NCBI GenBank assembly: GCA_037157565.1
Contig: JAZHRO010000014.1
Location: 75,422,001 to 75,486,000 of the forward strand
Direction of reading: 5' to 3'
DNA: 64,000 bases
DNA from: Thalassia testudinum
Lineage: Eukaryota > Streptophyta > Magnoliopsida > Alismatales > Hydrocharitaceae
This document shows, one piece after another, positions 46,001 to 56,231 of the stretch. The translations under genes and the position numbers were made by a program. Position 1 is the first letter of the stretch; every line of letters begins with the position of its first letter. Below the pieces are notes generated by a model, which saw only the letters and a list, made by a program, of their open reading frames with translations, did no database searches and had not been told where the DNA came from.

Positions 46001-47544
46001 ATATTTAATTAAGTTAATTTTGCTTAATTAAGTGTATTAGAAAGTAACTTAGGTTAACTCAAAATTGAGTCCATTTAGTAGTATAGGGTCAACCTAACAT
46101 TTTACATTTTTTACTTTTAACTAGTTAAGTCCAGGTCATTCGTTGGGAGGTATATATTACTTAAAATTCACCAAGCTATTTAAAACAATTCTTAGGAGGT
46201 ATAATTAAGTTAATTTTAAAAGACATGAATTTTGCTAAATGATTTAAACTTAAGAAATATGCAAAATTCCATATGAAAACACATTTACTCAAATGATCTA
46301 CTTTATTAGTAAGTAAACATGTTAGTTTTCAATTTATTTCAAAGAAAATTAAGGCAAATAAGAGTTTTTCTAATTACAACATGCCTTATTACAACAATTG
46401 AAAGCAAAAAGAAATTTAAAATATAGCAAGAAAAATGATTTCTTTTCCTTATTTCTTCAGCCTCTCTCTCTCTCTCTTTTCTTCTTCTTTCTTTCTTTTC
46501 TTTCTTTAGCTTGCCTGTTAGCCTTCCCTTTTAACCCTTTGAGAGTTCTTCTTCTTCCTTTCCTTTCTTCTTCCTTACCCTTAGCCTTCTTTCTTTACCC
46601 TTCTTCCCTTAGTGTTCAACACTTAGCCTTCAGCTCCTTCTGATCCTTAGCTCTTCCATTGAACCTTCAGCTGAACCGAACCGGGTTTTTCTTCCTCAAC
46701 CAAAAATTGGTTTTTGATTTGCGGCTCAGACTCTTTGGAGATACATAGCACCCTTTATAGGGTGGGACCAGACCCTACTAGGCCCTCACCTAGTTTATTT
46801 AATTTTGATTTATTTCCAGTTCAATTTCTCGAGCCAAATCGGTTCAACGCCTCCCAGGCCTCGCCCTCCCAGGGCCACACATCGCACGCCCACACAGGTG
46901 CACCCTCGTAGTCACACACGGCCACACACACACACGCATATTCTCATTCATTCGATAACCGTGCGCTGAGCACTGACGACTGAATAGCGCAGTTAACAAA
47001 ATCCTTTTATTCCAAGGCGGGCACTCAAGGATTCTCGATGTGGGACTAAAGTTCCCCCTTCCAGAGCCAACTTCAAATGAGGATAACTCCTAGCTCAAAG
47101 CTCCAATTCAAGCAAATAAAAGCTTGTTGAAAAGCTCATGAGTTGCTCTACAAGATTATGCTTTCAATTTAATGTTAATAGGAAGATTTTTTCTTTGATT
47201 TTAAGGGAAAAATTATGGGTTTTCTACAAATATTCTGCCTGGAAATGAAATTAAGGCTTACATAGTCCATAAGTTGGACTTTCCTCTCTCAGTAAGGGTC
47301 TAAATAGGTTCTACAAGTAATTCCATAGCTGTTGGAATGGGTTTTGAACTCTTAAAGGCTTCAAGAAACATAGAGAAGCTTGAAGCTTCTCTGAAAACTT
47401 CAGAGACTGTATTCAAACGTGAAGAAGGATGTAACAGATAGATAAATTCATATTCAATCAATTAAAATAGATTCTAAGGGTTGTTACAAACTTGTCTGGG
47501 TAGAAATCACATTCAAATCTCAACAAAAATATACTGCAAACTAG
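46001..47544 (-). repeat. Family-X LTR (X3), left part, interrupted by E5
   Basis: Shows the X landmarks in order: CT-rich block (46455-46640), CGATGTGGGACTAAAG near 47036. The left boundary is not resolved. It continues at 59075 after E5, and the LTR ends at 61522. Confidence 0.5.
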
Positions 47545-47974
47545 TGTCGAACCCGAATAGGTTGTTAATATGATGATTTTATTGTTGAAGTGTGTATAGT
47601 GGTTAACCTAAATTGGACCTAACCATCTCTTTACAAAATTTTTAACCTGGCCTACTTGATTTTATCTTGGTCACTTTTAGGCCCAGGGTCGAACTCAGGG
47701 AAGTGGGGTTACAAGTCAAGTTTCTACACCTTTCCTATAATGAGTCTCTTCCGTTTGTTTATTGTGTTTTTTGGTGTTTTTTTATTTAGATTTTTTTCTG
47801 GTAATCTTTGTCCTTGAGGCACACCCTCAAAATTGGGTTCTTGGTTTTGAGCCAAAATAGGGTTCCAAAATGGGTCTTGCTATTCGCAAGACGAAGTACC
47901 TGCAAGTCAAAGATTATCTTTTCTCTTTTATATATTTTTTTATCTTTTTATGGGCATGCAAGAGAAATAGAAAT

Positions 47975-48815
47975 AAAGTAAATATAGTATAGATATATAT
48001 GTATATATTATATATGTATAAAGGGGTGGGGGTGGAGGCGGAGATGGAGTGTAGCACGATGTCGAGTCGGTCGTCGTCTAGAAAGATGCAACCAACAGGA
48101 CGAGGTGCCGTGTGTAAGGTGTAGGATGGATGGTGGAAGATGAATGCAAACACGCTTTTTGTATGCGTGTATCGGGGAATATCAGCAACTGGTGCAGATA
48201 TTCCTGCGATATCACATATGGTAAATAATGTGAAACTATATATATGTATATATGTAAATATATCTATATGTATATATATATATATGTAGTTATATATGTA
48301 TATATGTATATGTATATATATATAGGTCTATAAATATATATGTAAGTATATGTATAGATAGATATATGTATATATATATATATAGATATAAATGTATATA
48401 TGTATGTATATTTATATATATATATATATATATGTATAAGTATATGCATGTGTAAATATATGTGTATATATATATGTATGTATATATATAATTATATAGA
48501 TGTATATATATATATATATGTGTGTGTGTATGTGTATATAGACTAATACATATTTATATAAGTACTAATATATGTATAGATATATTTATAAATATATATA
48601 TATATGTATATAAGTATATGTATATATATATATAAGTATATAGATATATGTATATATATATATGTATACTAATACTTCGTTATATAAATACTACTATATA
48701 TATAGATATAAGTATATATATATATGTATATGTATATAAGTATATGTATATATGTATATATATAAGTATGCGCATATATATATGTATATAATAGAGTATA
48801 GGTGAGTGTATATGT
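47975..48815. repeat. TATA/GTATAT microsatellite block
   Basis: About 0.8 kb of interrupted TA, GTATAT and TATATAAG units, containing CTAATAC spacers. The counterpart in the other E5 LTR is 56665-57630 and differs in length and unit order. Confidence 0.9.
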
Positions 48816-48950
48816 GTGTAAGCGTCGGTAAAGAGAGTGTTATGAGAGAGAGTGAGAGAGAGCGAGAGAGAGAGAGCATTGCTGGAGGGTTAAGTCGTCC
48901 CCGACCAGCGGTCGTCGTCAGGAGGTCTCCACGCGCACGTAGGCGCGTAT

Positions 48951-49410
48951 GCGCGTAGAGGTCGTGCGCTGGAGGGAGTGGCGCGTAGAGGAGGGGCCGC
49001 AGCGCACAGCGCTGCGTGGAGAGGTGTACGCGGGCGAGTGAAGCAGGTGACACGGGCTTACGCGGGCGAGTGGGGCGGGCGAACGCAGGTGTACACGGGC
49101 TGGCAGACGCGTGGGCGAAGACCGGTTGTGACGCATCGGGTGACCGATTAAGTGAGAAGCTCACCGGTCACCCCACTGTAGCGCGTAGAGGTCGTGCACT
49201 GGAGGGAGTGGCACGTAAAGGAGGGGCCGCAGCGCACAGCGCTGCGTGGAGAGGTGTACGTGGGCGAGTGAAGCAGGTGACGCGGGCTCACGCGGGCGAG
49301 TGGGGCGGGCGAACGCAAGTGTACGCGGGCTGGCAGACGCGTGGGCGAAGGCCGGTTGTGACGCGTCGGGTGACCGGTTAAGTGAGAAGCTCACCGGTCA
49401 CCCCACTGTA
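48951..49410. repeat. 230-bp tandem duplication in the E5 3' LTR
   Basis: Copies at 48951-49180 and 49181-49410 both begin GCGCGTAGAGGTCGTGC and end CACCCCACTGTA, with a few differences. The 5' LTR has only one, shorter version (about 57771-57986). Confidence 0.92.
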
Positions 49411-50378
49411 GCCACAGTGTCGTGTAGACTAGTGTTAAAAGTGGCTACAATGTAAGGACGCGCCACGCAACCGGGAGCTACAGGTGCTGTGAGTGAGGCC
49501 AACTCACGGCTAGCGCTCGCGGGCTGGCGCTCGAGGAAGAAGGTCTGCGCTGACCGGTTGCAGGCGCTGAGAAGCTTGCAACAGAGCGCTTGCGCGAAGA
49601 AGCTAAAGGCGAGGGCAATGCGAAGGAGAAGGAGGCAAGAGCGCCTGCAAGGGCGCGCGGAAGGGGTTGGGGCAACTTCTGCTGCTGTTCTGCTGCCGCC
49701 GCCTTGCTGCTGCTGCTGGAGCTTTGAGCTTCAAGCTTGAAGCCTGCGGCAATGGCTGAAGTGGTGTGGATGGTGAAAACAGTGAAGAAGGCCACCACGC
49801 CCACCGGCTCTTTGAAGAGCTAGGCGGTGGTGGTTTCACGGTGGTGGGTGCTCACCACAGAGAAGACTCCTGTCCGCCGAGTGTCTCCAAGGAGGGCCGA
49901 CGTGTGGAGGGAGAGGGAGGAGAGGACGGTGGCCTGGAAGTGAGCTGCATTTGTTTTTTGAAGTGGAGGGACCTGGCTGGCTGAAGAAGAAGCCGTGCCC
50001 TCTTTTTAAAGAAGAGGAGAGCATGCACAGCCATGCCCTGGATGTGCATGGCTCATGCACAGCTCAGCAGGGAGAGGCAGCCGCAGGGAAGGGCAGGAGC
50101 AGGGAATGGCACGCAAGGAAGAAAGGTGTTGTCCAATGCAGCAGCGGGAAGAGATTTCCAAATCAAATGGAAATAAAAATAAAGATGGGAATATTGCGAA
50201 GCAGCACTTGAAAAAAATGTGAATTGCGAGGCCATTTATTTCATTCTCCTCCTTTCTTAATTAAATGCATGCATGCGTGTATTTTTACAATGCAACTATG
50301 GAGATCTAATATGCATTGGTAATGCTAGGAAATAGCACAAGACAGCGCAATTGCAGGTGTATTTTTGCGGTGCAATCA

Positions 50379-50415
50379 TACCCCCATGCCTATCTTTTGC
50401 TAGTCCCTAGCAAAA
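50379..50415 (-). promoter_or_regulatory. E5 polypurine tract and pre-tract hairpin
   Basis: In sense orientation a 9-bp hairpin (TTTTGCTAG/CTAGCAAAA, 3-nt loop, 50395-50415), then GATAGGCATGGGGGTA directly before the LTR start at 50378. Confidence 0.85.
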
Positions 50416-51883
50416 TAGTTTTTTTTGTAGTATTTAGAAATGATCTTAAGCTGAAGATTTTCTTCTGAGGTAACATAAGTGTGTTTATTGTTGGATATTG
50501 TGAGAACCAATTGTAGAGAAGACTACCAGTACTTTAAGTCTCACATGACATAGATCATCTCTCGACTAACCAGCTCTCTTGATATTTAAACCTTAAGTAT
50601 GATTTCCAGGATCCAGGAGGTTTTTGCCGTACTTGAGAACTCAAGTGATTATGGCTTGTGCTTAGTGAAGGATCAAGACTGACCAGATGAACATTAAGAC
50701 TCAAGCCCAGGGTTTCATGAATTTTTAAGTAAAGGTTGGTCCCAGTTTCAGGCCGTGATTTCGGATTGACCCTTAAGAAGATGACAGAAAACTCAACTCC
50801 CATTTTCTGACATTTGTGGCTCACAGGAAAATAGGGTATTTGCGACTTGCCCTAAAGAACTTTTTAGGGTAGATATTTGCAGACATTTGCGAGATATACT
50901 GATTTATTTGCATTTTTTTTTTTGAACACGTGTCAGTATATCTCTTACAACATTATTTGGAGGAGCACACTTTTCTTTTTGGTGGGAGAGTTTCCTTTTC
51001 GGTGGAAAGAGTTTCTCCTAAACACAAGACTAAAGCCTGGGATAAAAAGTCTCCCTACGCACACAGGTAAGGACTCCACCTTCCCTAATGAACACTAGGG
51101 TTGGATCTTATGTTCACTTGGTCTTTCCTGATATGTGTAGTGTGAACCAAGTTTACTTAAGCTCTCAAGTAAAAGCAAACCAATGGATCCTGTACTGGTG
51201 TCTCAGGTACAAGAATACGTCCTTAGTTAGGAGAGATTCTAATCTATTTTATCAATGCTCAAGTGAATTAAGCCCGAGCCTAAGTGAATCAAGCTTTTGT
51301 GGCCTAGAAAGTCTTCAAAACAGAAGTTGAACATCCATAAACACTTATTGTATTTTTGTTTCAGTCTTTAGATCATTACTAAACACCATTTTTTTTATTA
51401 TTATTATATATATTATATATATATATATATTATTTTTTCTTTTTCTTTTTCTTTTTCTTGCATATTTATAAATAGGTAGGAACTGCATGATACCATAAAA
51501 TACCCAGATCCTATGGATGCCTATCCACCCCCCCATGCCAAACGATGCTATGTCCTCATATGCATGCAGGGAAAGGTAGCGAAAGGACGAAAGATCGGGT
51601 AACGAGAGCTAAGGTGCAGGGTATACAGCAGGGTGGTAGGGTGGGTGGATGGTGGGTGGTGAAGTGAAAAGTGAAGTAATCGTGATAGTGGCGTGAAAAG
51701 TGATGGTGGATGGTGAAAGGTCTGTCATTTCATGGGACGAGAGTGTCCCAGGCGAATCGGAGCACTAGTTAGGAGGAAGAAATTGGCCCTTAGATTGGCC
51801 AAGAAGAGGGGCTCTTTGGATAGATGGTCCAAAAAGGAATAGCCCCAGTGAGTAGGATGTGGGCTCAAGGTCCCAGTGTGGAG
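50416..51883 (-). other. E5 3' non-coding region
   Basis: No gene supported. It includes an AT-rich stretch (51390-51460) and a second polypurine-like tract, sense GGCATGGGGGGG (51528-51540), preceded by ATGAGGACATAGC. Confidence 0.7.
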
Positions 51884-53125
51884 TTACAAATCCGCCTGAT
51901 TTGGCAAGAAAGAAAGGGCAATCCAGTCTTCAGGAGTGTGGACCGACGGTGAGTAGCCCTGATATGACTCAGACCACGAGGTATAGGAAGCGGAGAAAAC
52001 CTTATCAGAAGTCTGGTCAGGAGAAGGTTCGGGGATAGGGAAGGATGGGGGAACATCACAATATGTGTTGGTCAGGCAGTCGACAGTGTTTATTGGCAAT
52101 CCGCAGCAGTCAGAATAGGTCCCAATTAGTCCAATACACGCACTAACAGTCATGTCCTCGTCAGACGTGTCATCCTTGATGCAATCGCAATCAAAGTTCT
52201 TGGCTGCCTTGAAGATGTTAAGCTTGAGCTTTTCAGATCCAACGGCAATCTCAATACAACCTGACTCGCAGTCGATAAGGGCATGGGCTGTGGCCAAGAA
52301 AGGTCGACCGAGGATGATCGGACAATAAGAAAGTGAACTAGGAACTTCCATATCTAAAACGAGAAAGTAAACAGGAAAACAGAGACTGTTGACCCTAACC
52401 ACCACGTCTTCCACCACACCCTTTGGGATTTTGACAGAACGATCTGCCAACTGTAATGTGACAGGGGCGGGTTTCAGATTTCCCAAGGAAAATTATTCAA
52501 GCATGATGGTCGATATGAGATTTATGGAAGATCCTAGATCAAGCAGGGCACGGTTAAAACTGCAGCCTTGGATGCTACAGGAAATGAGTGGTGTGCCCGG
52601 ATCTTTCTGCTTCGGTGGTAGGTTTGACAGTATAGCACAACTCACAAGAGGCAAGAGAACCACTGGATTCTTAGTTTTCTTTGACTGTCGCCTGGGTGTT
52701 TTGTAGTCTTTGAAAAATTGGGTGACAGTAAGTATGTGGTCGATAGCCTCGAGCAGGGGTACCTTGATTTCTACATCCCTGAACAAATTACGCAGGTTAT
52801 CAAAGGCCTGCGTGTCTTTCTTCTTGCCTTTTGGCTCCCTCAGTAGAGCCTCAGGGAATGGGACTGATTTTGGCTCCAATTTAGGTGTATCGTCCTCTCG
52901 CGAATGAGGAGCGCATCCCGAATGAGAGGGCGATGAAGAAGAAGACGGGCCAGGATCAGGTCGAGGCGGATCGACGGTCTGCTTGCCACTCCTCGTAGTG
53001 ATAGCATTGGACGATGCGGGTCCAGTGGGATCATACGACGGAGGAGGGTTCGCAATAGGGACATAAGAGTGCAGTGCTGCAGCGGGATTAGCCTGAAATC
53101 CCGATGGAATGCTCGGAGCCTGCAT
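51884..53125 (-). pseudogene. E5 protease with N-terminal linker and tail
   Basis: The upper frame (53125-52493) holds the gag-pro linker (SNAITTRSGKQTVDPP, LEAIDHILTVTQFFKDYKTPRR) and GTPLISCSIQGCSFNRALLDLGSSINLISTIMLE, including the catalytic Asp in DLGSS. After a stop at about 52490 the lower frame (52486-51884) gives LKPAPVTLQLADRSVKIPKGVVEDVVVRVN, CFPVYFLVLDMEVP, CPIILGRPFLATAHALIDCESG, which complete the protease. A Ser/Pro/Asp-rich tail of about 100 residues with several Cys ends at 51884. No RT sequence follows, as in E2 and E3. Only one or two lesions separate it from an open protease frame. Confidence 0.88.
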
Positions 53126-53713
53126 AATTTGATGAACCTGTCCCTGAGAAGGTTGTACCTGTGGTTGAGGACCACGGGGTACAAAATTTCACAGGTTGGG
53201 AACAGGTTGGGCAGGAAGAGTGCCCTGAGATCGAGTCACCATGCGTAGTTGATTGATCTCAGCATTCTGCTGCGCCAGTTGGTGCTGAAGAGAGGTCATG
53301 TTCTCTTCATGGCGCTTTGACATATCCGTCATCATTCGCATCAATTTGTCAAGAGGACTTGATGCGTGTTCGGTTTGCGGTATGCAAGGGCCTCATGGCG
53401 GATTCGCCATAGGATCAGACTGGGCCCTTGGGATAACGGTTGCGGACGGTCGCATTGGTCCACCAGTGGGGTTTTGGCGCTGCAGGTTGTTGGACCATGC
53501 GAAATTCGGATGATTACGCCACCCTAGGTTATAAGTGGCAGAGAACGGGTTGTTCCCCAAGGTGCAAGTGTCTTCTATTCCAAAAGATGCGTCCGCATGT
53601 TAGTATGCTTCCGAGCACACGGAGTCTTAGTCCTCCGTGTCGAAATACTGGCTTGTTGAAGCCAGTTCCACATGACTTACTGAGTCGCTCGGCGCGACAC
53701 TCGGTGAGGAAGG
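53126..53713 (-). pseudogene. E5 gag C-terminal part, interrupted by stops
   Basis: Continues in the gag frame past a stop: SVAPSDSVSHVELASTSQYFDTED, then NPFSATYNLGWRNHPNFAWSN, PMANPP and a coiled-coil-like MTSLQHQLAQQNAEINQLR, ending QPQVQPSQGQVHQIMQAPS where it joins the protease linker. At least four in-frame stops are present. NPFSATYNLGWRNHPNFAW matches the NPYSNTYNPGWQNNPNFSW repeat in E4 gag. Confidence 0.78.
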
Positions 53714-54847
53714 TCATACGGGGTTTCTCGGGATAAGCCTGGTGTTGGAAGAATTTGGATTGTGACGAAGTGGTGAAGTGGGGGTGTTTGCCATAGAACG
53801 GGTGGGGTTGGCCAGAAGCTCATCCAACTTCTTATGCACGACGGAGACTTCATCCAGTTTTTGTGCAATAAGGCTTAGATCAGTGGATGAATGGGAGGGT
53901 CTTGTGTCAACTTCGTGGACATTTCGAGGCTGGCTGGTACGATTAAAGGAGACAATGGAAGCATTGTTCATTAAGTTTTCACTCATATTTTCAAATAATT
54001 CAAATGCTCCATTCTCGTTTTCATTCATAAGGTTCCCTCCACAAGAAGTGTCTGCAATCTGCTTCAAAGTCTCATTTAGCCTGTAGTAGAAAATCTGGGC
54101 TATATGCCACTTAGGCAGATCGTGGTGCAGACACTTCCTGAGGAGGTCATTATACCTCTCCCATGCCTCATGAAATTGTTCGCCGTTTTGTTGCGTAAAT
54201 GAAGTGATAGCACGGCGAAGCGTATTGGTTCGCCCGATTGGGAAGAACTTCTTGAGAAACGCTGTTCGCATCTCTTCCCAAGAGTGGATGGTTCTCCCAA
54301 GGGTGCGTAGCCACTGCGATGCTTTATCCCGCAATGAAAACGGGAACATTTTCATGGGGACTATAGGTAACCCGACATTTCTTGGTTTAACAGTTTCAGC
54401 TAATCTGGTTAAGTCTTCCAAGTGGAGAAACGGATCTTCACTTGCAAGACCATGAAAGTGAAAATTTATTAGGCCAATTATGTTCGATTTTAATTCAAAG
54501 TCGTCCCTGCCCATGGGGACCCGAATTTGTCCTATGGTCTCCGTAGCAGCGGGATTCTGATAAGAGCTAAGAGACCTAGGCTCCTCCCGTTCGGGAGGGT
54601 TCTGCATTTCCTCCAATGTTTCCCGCATGGCTTCCATTTGCTCATTATACATTTCGATTTGGGCTTGGAGGCGGGTTATGGGATCTAAGGCTCCACCACC
54701 TGGTGGATTCTGAGGGTGGTTTCCTCCCTCGGGATTTGGGGGTGGGCATGTAGCCATGTTTGTGGAGGAGGAGGACGATTCGGCTTCTTTTCTAGATTTA
54801 TCAGGCAATTCAATCAGTTCAAGGTTTTGTGACCTCCTCCCAAACAT
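53714..54847 (-). CDS. E5 gag N-terminal and core region, 377 codons open
   Basis: The longest undamaged retroelement frame in the window. It starts at the ATG at 54847 (MFGRRSQNLELIELPDK), followed by a Pro/Gly-rich segment and a coiled-coil-like stretch (ARLQAQIEMYNEQMEAMRETLEEMQN type, residues about 55-85). The retrotransposon gag core spans about residues 165-275 (MFPFSLRDKASQWLRTLGR, IHSWEEMRTAFLKKFFPIGR, GEQFHEAWERYNDLLRKCLHHDLPKWHIAQIFYY). A second helical region reads LSLIAQKLDEVSVVHKKLDELL. It terminates at TGA after RNPV; homologous gag continues downstream in the same frame, so the stop is probably premature. As retrotransposon capsid it would package element RNA. Confidence 0.85.
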   Translation of the reverse strand: MFGRRSQNLELIELPDKSRKEAESSSSSTNMATCPPPNPEGGNHPQNPPGGGALDPITRLQAQIEMYNEQMEAMRETLEEMQNPPEREEPRSLSSYQNPAATETIGQIRVPMGRDDFELKSNIIGLINFHFHGLASEDPFLHLEDLTRLAETVKPRNVGLPIVPMKMFPFSLRDKASQWLRTLGRTIHSWEEMRTAFLKKFFPIGRTNTLRRAITSFTQQNGEQFHEAWERYNDLLRKCLHHDLPKWHIAQIFYYRLNETLKQIADTSCGGNLMNENENGAFELFENMSENLMNNASIVSFNRTSQPRNVHEVDTRPSHSSTDLSLIAQKLDEVSVVHKKLDELLANPTRSMANTPTSPLRHNPNSSNTRLIPRNPV

Positions 54848-56201
54848 GCACTACCACAGGAAGAATTGGGGGGATAAGAAGGGAAAAGAGATGAGAGAAA
54901 TGATGCCGCAAAGGTACACTTGATGACAAATCAGTACAATCAAATTCCTAACCTCTACAGTGTGCCCTTAGACCTAAAGATCTAAGTTACCTACTATCAC
55001 GAACTACGGAATCGAATGCGAGCACTGCGGAACCACCGGGCCAGATTGAAAGGCCGTTTGCCCCAGTCTTAGACACCCGATAGCACGCGGGAACCCTCAC
55101 TAGCACGTAGGTGCTACACGCAGGTAGTTAGACCTCCAATCCTTAATAAGGGTCAAGTTACTACCAATTTTAGTTAGAGCGTTAGGGTCAAGTGCTTTTG
55201 GAATGTGAAGGGTGTTGTTCACGAGTAATGCCCAAGTGATTGATTTTTCAAGTGTGTAAAACAAGCATGCAACGGGGAAATCTCCCCGATTTGAAGTTTT
55301 TAATTAGTGAATGGTTTTTAGAGTTCAGCCTTAAGTAGTATGAATTTTAGGATTTCGCTGAAATACCAATTCAACCAATCTCCAGGTTTTGAGAGAATAC
55401 AAGTTTTCTTCTAAGCCCAACAAACCCTTTTTCAATATCAGTTAGTTAATGCATGCTAAAATGCAATGGGCTACCCTAAATGGAGATTTCTATGTGTGGA
55501 TGCACGAATCAGTTTTAGATTAGTGTGAAAGGGAGCCAAAGCACTTCAATTCAAGTGCTCCCAATCACCAAAAAGATTTCCACACACAAGGCTCAATCAA
55601 CAGATAAAGAAACTAAAATTGTTGGTGTTGAAATATTCAGGATCGAATCTTAGGCAGGTTGAAAAAGTCGTGGTGGGGTTGGAATCAACTCAATTCCAAG
55701 TCTCCCCACCAAAAAGGTGATCCCAAATTGCAGGCAAATGAGGCAAAGAGGTGAGGCAATCAATCTTTTTATTTTCCTCAAAGAATACTTCACACGACGA
55801 AAAATTCAAGAATCAAGGTTCTTGGAATTTTGCTATGCGAAGTAGGGCGGGAAATCCTGAGGCGGTGGGAGTAAGGGCAATCAATCAAACAAGTGAATTT
55901 TAATCCACTTGCCCCAAGAGATCCCAAGAAGTTTTTTCTAGTTTTTTTTTTTTTATTAAGGTGACAAGTTAACCCTAGTTGCTAAGAAAAGAAGACCTAC
56001 TTGTTCAGCAACGTGTGCGAAGCTCCAACACAATGTCGGCATCTTCACGCTCTCGTTCCCGCCTTGGATCTGCTCACGTCTTTGACTTCGTTTGCCTGCC
56101 TTTTCCTTGCAACAGGTTCACCTGCACAGCAAAAACAAAAACACCCATGAAGAGAGAAGAGAAAATTGAAAGGAATGGAATAGAAACTTGCAGGCTCACT
56201 T
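54848..56201 (-). other. E5 leader, non-coding
   Basis: About 1.35 kb between primer site and gag ATG. No conserved frame; presumably holds packaging signals. Confidence 0.6.
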
Positions 56202-56218
56202 CCCCGGCAACGGCGCCA
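56202..56218 (-). other. E5 primer binding site (Asp-tRNA)
   Basis: Sense TGGCGCCGTTGCCGGGG, matching the complement of the plant tRNA-Asp 3' end as I know it. It lies 13 nt inside the LTR boundary chosen at 56232. Confidence 0.88.
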
Positions 56219-56231
56219 GAAAAGGTGTGGT

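Larger units (their letters stand above)
47545..50378 (-). repeat. E5 3' LTR, 2834 bp
   Basis: Plus-strand start TGTCGAACCCGAATAGG, end GGTGCAATCA before the polypurine tract. It holds a TA-rich microsatellite (47975-48815), a 230-bp tandem duplication (48951-49410) and a GC-rich part. Frames in the microsatellite and GC-rich part are compositional artefacts. Confidence 0.9.

Noticed and set aside
53575..53740. Inverted repeats in this segment as a tRNA-like or MITE insertion
   Set aside because: The stretch reads through as gag C-terminal sequence in the same frame, apart from stops, and lacks tRNA consensus boxes or terminal duplications.
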